Source of the DNA: Xestospongia bergquistia
Lineage: Eukaryota > Porifera > Demospongiae > Haplosclerida > Petrosiidae
Assembly: GCA_963965975.1 (NCBI GenBank)
Contig: OZ014415.1
Location: 2,175,001 to 2,239,000 of the forward strand
Length of the DNA stretch: 64,000 nucleotides
Direction of reading: 5' to 3'
The notes below the pieces were generated by a model. It was given only the letters and a program-made list of their open reading frames with translations. It did not search any database and was not told the DNA's origin. Position numbers and translations under genes: made by a program. Of the stretch, positions 1 through 11,824 are shown one piece after another; positions within the stretch are counted from its first letter, which is position 1, and each line of letters begins with the position of its first letter.

Positions 1-1108
1 GGTTCAAACATTCTTGTTGTTCTGTTCATCACTTCCCATTGGTACTCTGGAGAAGGGAAGGAGTTAGCTTTACAAGAGAGGGTAACTGTCTGCCCATCAT
101 CTACATACTGGTCATCAGGTTGTTCTGTTATAACAGGTCGAACATAGAGAGTAGATGTGTTTCGTTCTGCTCCAGCCTCATTAATAACAAGACAATCATA
201 GCCTCCTCCATTTTGTGTGGCATTTATTGAAGAGATTGTTAAATTGTTACCATATGTAATTACTTCATCAGCAATGATGTTTAACAGTTTAGTAACATTC
301 AATGGAAAAGAATTAAAACTCTCTGAGATATTAAATTTATTGGTACTATTCTGTCGTGTCCATATAAAAGTATTATTAGGACCTCCCTGAGCTGAACATG
401 TAAATGTAATAACACTACCATTATCAACTATAATAAAATGAGGATCAATTGAAGTACTTCCTTCAGGGGAAACTACAGGAGGGAGACAAGAGAGAGTGTG
501 AAACAAAATTAATATATACTTACCTGTGACTAATACTTCATTTGAAATGGCATTAACTTCAATCATTGGAGCTGAAACAATACAACGAAAAGTACCATAT
601 ACCTGATAAGGAATCTCGGTAATTGTCAAGTTACTGGTGTTTCCTCCAAACTCAGCCAGTAATGGGACAAAGACTTCAGAGATTCTGTTCATTTGTTCCC
701 ATTGATACATTGGTGGAGGGAACGAATCAGCTACACAAGTTAGACTTAGATTATTACCAGCATTTAAATATACATCTTGAGGTTGTGTTATAATTTCTGG
801 TTGTACAAGAAGAATAACTGTGTCATTACCAAATCCAGCTTCATTAATAGCTATACAAGTATACTCTCCTCCATCATCTCCTACAATAGATTCCAATGTT
901 AACGTTGACTCATTAATAACAATAATTAGAGCACTAAGAACTGATGTGACATCTAATGGAGGAGTCATTGAGGACAATGGGTTGCTTCCTTTAATCCATT
1001 GTATTATTGTGTCAGGAACTCCTTTAGCCATACAGTCAAAGGTTGTATTTTCATAGTGTGAGACAGTCTTATTTGAAGGATATGCAAAGATAAAGTCTTG
1101 AGGGGAAA
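1..1108 (-). other. Ig-like domain exons of gene 1 (at least four Ig domains)
   Basis: Exon 524-1108 encodes 195 residues forming two Ig-like domains. The first shows the FDCMAKG cysteine, the IIQWIKG tryptophan and the DDGGEYTCIAINEAG F-strand motif (D-x-G-x-Y-x-C). The second shows LTCVADSFPPP, YQWEQM and YGTFRCIV. The exon below, <1-472, repeats the pattern with ITFTCSAQGG, FIWTRQ and NGGGYDCLVINEAGAE, then starts a fourth domain (VTLSCKANSFPSPEYQW) that leaves the window. Both exons begin in phase 1 with the same VSP start, so each two-domain exon looks like a duplicated module. A donor GTAAG follows 524 and acceptor AGs precede 1108 and 472. The interval 1109-1620 is intron without visible coding content. 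Confidence 0.85.
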
Positions 1109-4100
1109 CTATATGAAACAAGATATAATTATCTCATCAAGATGGTTATCTTACGTGCACTAATATGAAGAGATAATATTTTCATAATCAAATAATTAAT
1201 TAAACAATTAAATAAATAATTAATAATAATTATCCACCTGACAAAAATGTGAAATCAGCACATCTTAGAGTTTTAATTTTTTAAGTATGAAAATTCCTTT
1301 CAAGAGGTAAGTACATTATTTAGTTACCACATGTTGTAAGTTAAATGATATAGTGGCACTATGAACTTATCTTAATTCTATTAACAATTACACAATTGCT
1401 TTTTTCATCAAAAAATTCTGTAATTGTTTGATCCATTTTAATATCAAAACAAAGAAAGTATAACTTACATAGACACAATGTCAAATATTAGAAAATTTTA
1501 AAAATTATAAAAAAGAATCCTAATGTTTGATCAATGGGTTAATGCATAAAATAGATTTGGTTGCATAGAAATAACTGTGAATAATATACTAATGTATTGT
1601 ATGACCTTCTGATTTTGTCTTACCAAGTATATCAGTTGGAGTAGGTGTAGCAAAGGAACTAATATCAGCTATATATATCATAGATTTAGTTTATTAATAG
1701 TATACATATGTAAATATCTTTAATAACTTACTATTTATATCAGACACTGAGAGAGAATCAGATCCTGTATAAAACAGTGTATACACATTGAATAAAGAAG
1801 TATATTATGACAAATTGTGTTCTGTGTTCTTTAAATGATGTTAGGTTATGATAAGCATCCAATATAAGACAAGGTATGCATATTAATATCATTGAATAGT
1901 GAGCAATTAATACTGCATTTAAAACAAAGAAAGTGTAATTTGCATAGACACTATGTCAAATATTAGAAAATTTTATAAATTATAAAAAAGGATCTAAATG
2001 TTTGATCAATGGGTTAATGCATAAAATAGATTTGGTTGCATAGAAATAACTGTGAGTAATATACTAATGTATTGTATGACCTTCTGATTTTGTCTTACCA
2101 AGTATATCAGTTGGAGTAGGTGTAGCAAAGGAACTAATATCAGCTATATATATCATAGATTTAGTTTATTAATAGTATACATATGTAAATGTCTTTAATA
2201 ACTTACTATTTATATCAGACACTGAGAGAGAATCAGATCCTGTATAAAACAGTGTATACACATTGAATAAAGAAGTATATTATGACAAATTGTGTTCTGT
2301 GTTCTTTAAATGATGTTAGGTTATGATAAGCATCCAATATAAGACAAGGTATGCATATTAAGATTATTGAATAGTGAGCAATTAATACTGTATTTAAAAC
2401 AAAGAAAGTGTAATTTGCATAGACACTATGTCAAATATTAGAACATTTTATAAATTATAAAAAAGGATCTAAATGTTTGATCAATGGTTAATGCATAAAA
2501 TAGATTTGGTTTCATAGAAATAACTGTGAATAATATACTAATGTATTGTATGACCTTCTGATTTTGTCTTACCAAGTGTTATAGTTGGAGTAGGTGTAGC
2601 AAAGGAACTAGTATCAGCTATATATATAATAGATTTAGTTTATTAATAGTATACATATGTAAATGTCTTTAATAACTTACTATTTATATTAGACACTGAG
2701 AGAGAATCAGATCCTGTATAAAACAGTGTATACACATTGAATAAAGAAGTATATTATGACAAATTGTGTTCTGTGTTCTTTAAATGATATTAGGATATGA
2801 TAAGCATCCAATATAAGACAAGGTATGCATATTAATATCATTGAATAGTGAGCAATTAATACTGTATTTAAAACAAAGAAAGTGTAATTTGCATAGACAC
2901 TATGTCAAATATTAGAAAATTTTATAAATTATAAAAAAGGATCAAGGGTTAATGCATAAAATAGATTTGGTTTCATAGAAATAACTGTGAATAATATACT
3001 AATGTATTGTATGACCTTCTGATTTTGTCTTACCAAGTGTTATAGTTGGAGTAGGTGTATCAAAGGAACTAATATCAGCTATATATATAATAGATTTAGT
3101 TTATTAATAGTATACATATGTAAATGTCTTTAATAACTTACTATTTATATCAGACACTGAGAGAATATCAGATCCTGTATAAAACAGTGTATACACATTG
3201 AATAAAAAAGTATATTATGACAAATTGTGTTCTGTGTTCTTTAAATGATGTTAGGTTATGATAAGCATCCAATATAAGACAAGATATGCATATTAATATC
3301 ATTGAATAGTGAGCAATTAATACTGTATTTAAAACAAAGAAAGTGTAATTTGCATAGACACTATGTCAAATATTAGAACATTTTATAAATTATAAAAAAG
3401 GATCTAAATGTTTGATCAATGGTTAATGCATAAAATAGATTTGGTTTCATAGAAATAACTGTGAATAATATACTAATGTATTGTATGACCTTCTGATTTT
3501 GTCTTACCAAGTGTTATAGTTGGAGTAGGTGTAGCAAAGGTACTAATATCAGCTATATATATAATAGATTTAGTTTATTAATAGTATACATATGTAAATG
3601 TCTTTAATAACTTACTATTTATATTAGACACTGAGAGAGAATCAGATCCTGTATAAAACAGTGTATACACATTGAATAAAAAAGTATATTATGACAAATT
3701 GTGTTCTGTGTTCTTTAAATGATGTTAGGTTATGATAAGCATCCAATATAAGACAAGGTATGCATATTAATATCATTGAATAGTGAGCAATTAATACTGT
3801 ATTTAAAACAAAGAAAGTGTAATTTGCATAGACACTATGTCAAATATTAGAAAATTTTATAAATTATAAAAAAGGATCAAGGGTTAATGCATAAAATAGA
3901 TTTGGTTTCATAGAAATAACTGTGAATAATATACTAATGTATTGTATGACCTTCTGATTTTGTCTTACCAAGTGTTATAGTTGGAGTAGGTGTATCAAAG
4001 GAACTAATATCAGCTATATATATAATAGATTTAGTTTATTAATAGTATACATATGTAAATGTCTTTAATAACTTACTATTTATATCAGACACTGAGAGAG

Positions 4101-7100
4101 AATCAGATCCTGTATAAAACAGTGTATACACATTGAATAAAAAAGTATATTATGACAAATTGTGTTCTGTGTTCTTTAAATGATGTTAGGTTATGATAAG
4201 CATCCAATATAAGACAAGATATGCATATTAATATCATTGAATAGTGAGCAATTAATACTGTATTTAAAACAAAGAAAGTGTAATTTGCATAGACACTATG
4301 TCAAATATTAGAACATTTTATAAATTATAAAAAAGGATCTAAATGTTTGATCAATGGTTAATGCATAAAATAGATTTGGTTTCATAGAAATAACTGTGAA
4401 TAATATACTAATGTATTGTATGACCTTCTGATTTTGTCTTACCAAGTGTTATAGTTGGAGTAGGTGTAGCAAAGGTACTAATATCAGCTATATATATAAT
4501 AGATTTAGTTTATTAATAGTATACATATGTAAATGTCTTTAATAACTTACTATTTATATTAGACACTGAGAGAGAATCAGATCCTGTATAAAACAGTGTA
4601 TACACATTGAATAAAAAAGTATATTATGACAAATTGTGTTCTGTGTTCTTTAAATGATGTTAGGTTATGATAAGCATCCAATATAAGACAAGGTATGCAT
4701 ATTAAGATCATTGAATAGTGAGCAATTAATACTGTATTTAAAACAAAGAAAGTGTAATTTGCATAGACACTATGTCAAATATTAGAACTTTTTATAAATT
4801 ATAAAAAAGGATCTAAATGTTTGATCAATGGTTAATGCATAAAATAGATTTGGTTTCATAGAAATAACTGTGAATAATATACTAATGTATTGTATGACCT
4901 TCTGATTTTGTCTTACCAAGTGTTATAGTTGGAGTAGGTGTATCAAAGGAACTAATATCAGCTATATATATAATAGATTTAGTTTATTAATAGTATACAT
5001 ATGTAAATGTCTTTAATAACTTACTATTTATATCAGACACTGAGAGAGAATCAGATCCTGTATAAAACAGTGTATACACATTGAATAAAAAAGTATATTA
5101 TGACAAATTGTGTTCTGTGTTCTTTAAATGATGTTAGGTTATGATAAGCATCCAATATAAGACAAGGTATGCATATTAATATCATTGAATAGTGAGCAAT
5201 TAATACTGTATTTAAAACAAAGAAAGTGTAATTTGCATAGACACTATGTCAAATATTAGAAAATTTTATAAATTATAAAAAAGGATCTAAATGTTTGATC
5301 AATGGTTAATGCATAAAATAGATTTGGTTTCATAGAAATAACTGTGAATAATATACTAATGTATTGTATGACCTTCTGATTTTGTCTTACCAAGTGTTAT
5401 AGTTGGAGTAGGTGTAGCAAAGGAACTAGTATCAGCTATATATATAATAGATTTAGTTTATTAATAGTATACATATGTAAATGTCTTTAATAACTTACTA
5501 TTTATATTAGACACTGAGAGAGAATCAGATCCTGTATAAAACAGTGTATACACATTGAATAAAGAAGTATATTATGACAAATTGTGTTCTGTGTTCTTTA
5601 AATGATATTAGGATATGATAAGCATCCAATATAAGACAAGATATGCATATTAATATCATTGAATAGTGAGCAATTAATACTGTATTTAAAACAAAGAAAG
5701 TGTAATTTGCATAGACACAATGTCAAATATTAGAAAATTTTATAAATTATAAAAAAGGATCTAAATGTTCAATCAATGGGTTAATGCATAAAATAGATTT
5801 GGTTTCATAGAAATAACTGTGAATAATATACTAATGTATTGTATGACATTCTGATTTTGTAATATAATATTGACTTGATTGGTAATTAATTATAATATTG
5901 ACTTGATCTAAGTTTATGATGTTTGTTAGGATTAGAATTTCTTTAATGGTTTGATATAAATTTATTTTATATCACATAGAAAAATAAATTGGGTACATTG
6001 ATATACATTATTACTATACTTTGACTATAAATAAAACTAAAATATTTTTGAATGTCAGGTTAGTGTACTCAATTATAATCACTAATGACTTTCAATCACT
6101 TACCACTTCCTTTTAATCCAGATCCAAAACCTAAACCAGGCCCCAAGTTTAATCCTGAGCCAGATCCAGATCCTATATGAACAGTGCATACAAATTGAAT
6201 AATGAAGTATAATGATTAAATTATTGTTTTTAAAATTTAAATAATATTAAGTTATGATAAACAGCCAATATAAGACAAGGAATCCATATTAATGTCATTA
6301 AACACATAGACACTATGCAAAATACTAGAGAAACTTCATAAGTTATGTAAAAAAGATCTAACTATATAATAAATGGGTTAATGAATTAAATAGATTTTGG
6401 TCGCATAGAAATAATGTGACTAATACATTGTATGACCTTCTGATTTCCGATTTTGTCTTACCAAGAGTATCATTAGTTGGAGTAGGTGTGGCAGGATGAC
6501 AACCAATAGCAGCTATATTGTATAAATAGTTTGGTAAAAGTAATCTATAAATGTCTTTAATTACTTACCATCTATACCAGATCCAGATCCTGTACAAAAG
6601 GAGAATGTGATAAGTGCACCATATAATACAAAACAAAAAAGAAAACAGCTGTAATTGTGACCTATATGTGTTTACCGTTGTTTAGTTTATAAACCACATT
6701 TGACCACACAGATGATGGATAGTTGAGACAGTCAATGTCCGTAACTTTTGATGTTCTAGAAAATGGATGGTTTTCAAAATAGTCAGATCCAGCACTAAAG
6801 CCAATTGCTGCATTATGTTTAGTCCATCTCAATAGATCACATTTATAGGTAAATATAGAATAAGAAGTTGATCCTTGAGATGCAATCACAACCTGAAATG
6901 TGTTTGTCTATAAACAAAAAATAGTCATGTATGATTTATAAAGTAAGCAATAAGTACTTGAACACAATTGATGTTTCCATATGGACAGACATTCATCCAC
7001 TTTGCTACTAAAACCCAATCTAACTCCAGCTCAACATTTTGGCTCAATTCCAAAAATGTTTCCACTACATCAATAATATTAGGGTTATCTGTTGGAGTGA

Positions 7101-10100
7101 TAATTCCATATTCAACAATCCCTGTATTTGTCAAGATGATATCATCCCAAAATGGAGCTATCACTACTACTGATGTAAGTGGAAATGATCTGGGCAAAAG
7201 GGTGAAAAATGAGATGCCAAAAATGAGTAGACCATTTGAGTGTATCTGTATTATCAAGTAAACAATAAGATTTTAGTAAAAGTAATAATAGTGACTAAAG
7301 TCTCACATATGAAGTGCGGAAAATTTGTCTTCCAAAATAAAAACATGAAGGCAGTCTTACAAATCTAGTCCCATCGTCAACATTACTAAACACATTTCTG
7401 TTTGGACCAAGATCAAGAAAATCTAAATTAGTGGGAGACCCAGATACAGAACCTAATATGAATGAAATATTACATTATACATATTTAAACTAAATGAAAA
7501 AATGATTTAATAATTAAATAGTTAATGAAATAATAATTATTTAATAATTATTGTCAGACCTCCTGACAAATTTAGTAAATAGCTACTTTCTTTTTTTTAA
7601 ATCAAAAGGAAGAAATTTATCTGCAACTGTGTTGAACCCTTTATAATGTCCACCATTTTATCTAATGTGGGTGTGTGGCGTATCAATGACCCCATTTATT
7701 CTTCATTTGCAATGTTTGGAGGTAAGGCTTGACGTGTTGATGAAATTACTATGACTGTGTATCTTTACTATATACAATTTTTAATTATGAAAATTCATTT
7801 CAAGAGGTAATAACATTATTTATCTACCCCATGTTGTATGTAAGTTAAATAATATAGTGGCATTATGAACTTATTTTAATACTATTAACAACTACACAAT
7901 TGCTTTTTTCATTGAAATATCATTCTGTAATTGTTTGATCCACTTTAATATCTGCCAAATTATAGTGTTGTTTTAGTAAACTAAAACTAAAAATAGAATG
8001 TATTTTAGTAGACCCAAAATCTTTTAGTGAACTAAACTAAAACTAAACTTTATTCATGACCAACTAAAATTAAACAAAACTAAAATGTTTACCTGCCAAA
8101 AACTAAAAGAATACTAAAATTAAAATACCGAATATTATGTTATTTTACTATTAGCAGTAATGCATGCATTTTTCAGCTGCAAGTGCAAACTAGAATGACT
8201 GATTACTGATAAGTTCAATTAACTTGTAATTGCATCATCTCTCCATTTATCCATGGCATGTGGCTACTGCTGGAACTGGAAGACCCAAGGAAAGCTGTAT
8301 TTTGAACTACTTAGAGAAAGAGAACAAAAGCGTTTGCCTGAGAGGAATGTAGTATGATACTTAATGGAAAATTTCTAAACAATCTGAAAGGGCACTTGAA
8401 GAAAGAACACTCATTGAAATATGTAGAGGTGGAAGAAATTGAAAGGTTCGGAAGCAGAAAAAAACAGAAAAGAAGTCCAAGCAGAAAGTGGACAGTAACG
8501 CAAAACAGCTACAGATAGCAGAGGCTTTTCAAGGAGTTAGTATGTATGTGGGATAATTTGCCAGTGGCAAATTATCCCACATGTCGATGTACATTTTATA
8601 AGAGATCATTGCTAAGTATGAGAATTCCTTTTAAGAGGAGACTTCATTATTTAGCTACCACATGCTATAAGTTAAATAGTGTAGTGACACTGTATCTTCA
8701 CTTAATATCATGTCTAATATTTAGTGTTGTTTTAGTTAATTATAACTAAAATTAAAACCTCTTTAGCTCAGCTAATTAATTAAAAAGGAAACTATAATAA
8801 CACTATTTGTATGAATAAATGTTTACATGGAAAATTGTTTGTATGAATGATGAATCATCAATACCTTAACTTGTTTCTACACTTTTTACATTAACATTCC
8901 TTCATTATTTTATTTAAATCAAGCTTAATAAAATCAACTTACAGGATAGTGGTTTAAAAATATATGAATAAAGAAGAGAGATAGCATTATCCATAAAAGA
9001 CTTGATCCTGAGTAGCTGGAATCCATCTAATCTAGAGGTACTTTTAAATGCATGGGGGTGTTATTCCCTGCAATCTAACAGATTAGTCTGGCATTGCCGC
9101 CCCTTTACTTGGAGGGGAAGGATCTGGGGACAAGCAGTCAAGACTCATATAGCAGTATTTGGATAGAGCATTCTTAGAACAACAATGCACTTAAAATAAT
9201 ATTTTGTCATTTCAACCGTTGTTTTTGTTATCAGAATTTCATCAATACGATGTAAGCCCAATATTGACTTACCACAAAGCCAAAACTGACCTAACTCAGT
9301 ACATATAAAGCCAACTAGAAGCCAAAAAGTAGTTCATGTAGCTTATGTCTAGTAATTGAAACTATGAGGGAGAGGCAGGTACTATTTTAATTGAAATAAC
9401 TGGGTTAGATTAAGTTGAAATAGTATCTGCTTATAGCTCAATTGAAGCCATAATTGAATTACTAGAGCAAAGTGAGTGTATACAAGCAATGTGGGTGTAG
9501 ATGCAACTATTTGGCTTTATGCATACTGAATTACACTAGTATTGGTGTTGTAGCAACTTAGAATTGGGTTTACATCATATTGATGAAACTGTGGTAACAA
9601 AAACATCAGTTAAAATGACAAAATGCTTTTTTCAATGTGGGTAATGAAGTCCTTGAAGCTGCTCAAACTCTGTTTGAAAGCAAAACGTGACCTTTCCTCC
9701 TGCTTATGAAGAGATCATCAACTTTAGGTAACGGGTAGGTATCGAGCTTAGATGCTTTATTGATAGTGGTTTTGTAATCTCCACAGATACGAATTGAGTT
9801 GTCTGGTTTCATAACCGGGACTATGGGTGAGGCCCACTCTGAGAACTGTACTCTCTCTATTATTCCCTCACATTGTAGTCTGTCTAACTCTACCACAAGT
9901 TTGGGTCTGATCGTATATGGAACCGGACAGGCTTTATAAAAAATAGGTTTAGTCTGGGGAAAGGCCAGCAACACTAGACTATTTATAGATCAGTAAAATG
10001 TTCTTGTAATACATTGCCTTTTTACATAGAATTACTACTTTTTGGGTAAGAATAAGCTATTATTTTAAAAACATAGTAAGGAAGAAAACATGAAAATATA

Positions 10101-10558
10101 CACATTATTTATTCAAATACAAAAAGTTATAGGATGAGATAAGACAAACATGATCAATTCAGTGAGAGGGCACCTGCCCTCTGACATTGCAAGAATTGTC
10201 CACCTATATGCTGGACAATGGAGGGAGGATCACGTTACAGATGATCAAAAGAGGTATTCTACATCTTAGCCATCCCGTTACAATTGAGTAGGACTTTTTT
10301 GTTTCTGGGATACATGTCAACAAGCCACTTGTAAAATATAGCTGTCATGAATAAAGTTATTATAAAGAGCATCAAAGCTACATTGTAGCTTTGATTGATT
10401 GCTTTAATCAATATTATCTACATGAATAGTTAATTCCATAGTACATTTACTGAATTAGTAATGAAAATTGTATGTGATGTTTACTCTATTGCAAAAAATA
10501 ATTTACTATGTGCTTGTAACTTGTATATATCCATATATGGTTAAATCAATTTTAACAG

Positions 10559-10596
<38 letters not shown>

Positions 10597-11350
10597 GTGG
10601 ATAGATGGATGCTGTATTGTTTCTTACTATAGGTTTAGTTGATTGACAAACATCTCTTAGTAATAATAGTAGAAACACAATTAGTAATTAGTAAATAACC
10701 CTAATATTATTGTTGTAGTGGAAACATTTTTGGAATTAAATCACAATGTTAATTAGCAGTAGAAACATAATAGAATAAATAAGTCAGATATATAAGTTAG
10801 ACAACAATATGACTATGAATAATAATCATGCATGAATGATAAGTGTCATACCACTACATCTCTGCTTTTAGGAGATAGGGTAAGTCAAACTTCATGGTAG
10901 CAATATTGGACATAGTATTAAGTGAAGCTCATAGTGCCACTAAACCATTTAACTTACAACATGTGGTAACTAAATAGTTACCTCTTAAAAGGAATTCCAC
11001 TACTTAGCAATGGTCTCTAATAAATCTATTAAAGTTGCACAGTCAAAATAATTTCAGTAACACATCAAGTCAAATGTCATAAAGTTAGTGCACTAGTACA
11101 ATCCATGAGTTGCTTATGCATGGAACTGATAACAATTACATGGCTATATTTACTGATGTAGAAATTTTTGCATGGATGATGATTCATCCAAACCTTGTTT
11201 CTACACTTTTTACATTGTCATTCCTTCATTATTTATTTAAATCAAGTTTAATAAAATTAACTTACAGGATAGTGGTATAAAAAATATATGAAATAAAAAG
11301 AGAGATAGCACTATCTGTGAAAGACGTGATCCAGAATGTCTGAACTCCAT
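1..11350 (-). CDS. NIDO-stalk-Ig adhesion/receptor-like gene (gene 1), 3' end cut by window
   Basis: This is a spliced minus-strand gene; its 3' end lies outside the window. Exons read by eye are a signal-peptide exon 11266-11350 (starts MEFRHSGSRL, then a Leu/Phe/Ile-rich core), NIDO exons 7307-7452, 6958-7245 and 6676-6907, linker exons near 6567-6590, 6463-6515 and 6108-6176, nine micro-exon pairs between 1622 and 5530, and Ig exons 524-1108 and <1-472. Apart from the NIDO exons, which join in phase 0, all junctions are phase 1, so the whole model stays in frame. The product should be a secreted or surface protein: NIDO domain, Gly/Ser linker, Ser/Thr/Pro stalk of about 234 residues, then Ig-like domains. 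The function is unknown; adhesion or recognition is inference from the domains. The weakest link is the first exon, because a second, frame-shifted signal-peptide exon lies at 8943-9026. Confidence 0.7.
1440..5860 (-). repeat. Tandem array of nine ~474-bp units, each carrying two micro-exons of gene 1
   Basis: Nine near-identical direct repeats have exon-A starts near 1622, 2097, 2571, 3032, 3506, 3967, 4441, 4915 and 5389 (spacing 474-475, with two 461-bp units lacking 13 bp). On the minus strand each unit holds a 33-nt exon B (encodes GSDSLSVSDIN-like) and a 45-nt exon A (encodes T/A-DISSFATPTPTDIL-like). Both are flanked by AG and GTAAG sites and both are phase 1 to phase 1, so every unit adds 26 residues without shifting frame. 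All copies that I read keep splice sites and frame. The result is a Ser/Thr/Pro-rich, probably O-glycosylated stalk. Single-copy relatives of exon A occur at 6463-6515 in this gene and at 20084-20140 in the paralogue. Confidence 0.9.
6108..7452 (-). other. NIDO-domain and Gly/Ser linker exons of gene 1
   Basis: Exons 7307-7452, 6958-7245 and 6676-6907 encode a NIDO (nidogen-like) extracellular domain. Visible motifs are FYFGRQIF, the SNGLLIFG strand, VVIAPFWDDI, DWVLVAKWMNVCPY and TFQVVIASQGSTSYSIFTY, followed by AAIGFSAG. Cysteines at NVCPY, INCVQ, YKCDLL and DIDCLN may pair. Three following micro-exons encode GSGSGID, a TPTPTNDTLG piece and a longer Gly/Ser/Leu linker (GSGSGSGLNLGPGLG). All are phase 1 to 1. 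The sequence is about 80-90 percent like the NIDO exons at 20302-21062 by eye. NIDO domains occur in nidogen, mucin-4 and alpha-tectorin; the role here is not known. Confidence 0.88.
8300..8540 (+). pseudogene. Possible hAT transposase BED-finger remnant
   Basis: In the large first intron of gene 1, one plus-strand frame reads LNGKFLNNLKGHLKKEHSLK followed by a basic stretch. This matches the last part of a BED zinc finger (N-L-x-x-H-L-x-x-x-H) as found at the N-terminus of hAT transposases. Just upstream a different frame gives a plausible preceding segment (CILNYLEKENKSVC) but with stops between. No transposase core follows. This is a decayed fragment at best, and the call is by motif only. 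Confidence 0.35.
8943..9026 (-). pseudogene. Frame-shifted duplicate of the signal-peptide exon
   Basis: The reverse strand gives MDSSYSGSSLLWIMLSLFF and a further hydrophobic run, ending at a GTAAGT donor. It is clearly a copy of the exons at 11266-11350 and 23764-23848. Those two are 85 nt long and end in phase 1, as the NIDO exon requires; this copy is 84 nt long and ends in phase 0. Joining it to the NIDO exon would hit a stop within about ten codons. I take it as a dead copy left by a duplication inside the first intron of gene 1. Confidence 0.65.
9663..9974 (-). pseudogene. Ty3/gypsy reverse transcriptase fragment
   Basis: About 80 residues match the N-terminal part of a Ty3/gypsy reverse transcriptase. 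The reading has an arginine/proline entry region (KACPVPYTIRPKLVVELDRL), then a segment with WASPIVPVMKPD, RICGDYK and DTYPLPKVDDLF. The reading then runs into unrelated sequence and no palm YxDD motif, RNase H or integrase follows. It is a truncated relic in the first intron of gene 1 with no LTRs seen, and it does not belong to the BEL element at 11.5-16.8 kb, which is of a different family. Confidence 0.75.
11266..11350 (-). other. Probable functional signal-peptide exon of gene 1
   Basis: This 85-nt exon reads MEFRHSGSRLSQIVLSLFLF plus a further hydrophobic tail and ends in phase 1 at a GTAAG donor. It is nearly identical to the exon at 23764-23848 that starts the paralogous gene 2. The phase fits the NIDO exon ending at 7452, giving a 3.8-kb first intron. 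The start ATG is at 11348-11350. The sequence between 9975 and 11265 is intronic, AT-rich, and includes a TA microsatellite near 10560-10588; I see no gene there. Confidence 0.6.
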
Positions 11351-11531
11351 CGATCTTCATGTACCGTCACATATGGGGGGTATTATTCCCTGTAATATAG
11401 AAAATATTCCTGTAATAGCTGTCATGAGTAGGTTATGATAAGAAACAACAAAGCTACTCTGTAGCTTGGATTGATTACTTTAATCTATACATACAGTGAC
11501 AAGTTCCATGTACCATATGATTGACTGTTAG

Positions 11532-11675
11532 CGAATATGAGCTAGGGCAGATGAGAGATTATTAGAGTAAGAGCCACTCCAGGTAACTTAAGGCAACGAC
11601 GTTTTTTTAATCAAAATCCAATTATACATATACCAGAAAAATTAAAATAAAATTGAAGCCTGATAAACGTCAACA
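11532..11675 (-). repeat. 3' LTR of the BEL/Pao element
   Basis: This is the left copy of the roughly 143-bp LTR. It matches 16626-16768 with only a few differences, including an A missing from the poly-T run and single-base changes near the inner end. On the element's strand it starts with TGTTGAC. The outer flank is the GTTAG target duplication at 11527-11531. The high identity of the two LTRs implies a fairly young insertion. Confidence 0.85.
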
Positions 11676-11824
11676 TACCGCCGGCCTAAGACCAACGGTC
11701 TTATAGAGAAAGAAACAATAGAAAAAATAAACAATGAACAATAATAATGATGTTAATAGTAATAATTAATAATAATAGGGTCTAAATGACAAATGAAAAA
11801 ACAAACGACCTGCAACAAGTGATA

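Noticed and set aside
39-1056. Plus-strand frames at 39-230 and 820-1056
   Set aside because: They are antisense to the Ig exons, which have clear Ig motifs, phases and splice sites on the minus strand.
6968-7261. Plus-strand frame of 97 codons
   Set aside because: It is the antisense shadow of the NIDO exon 6958-7245.
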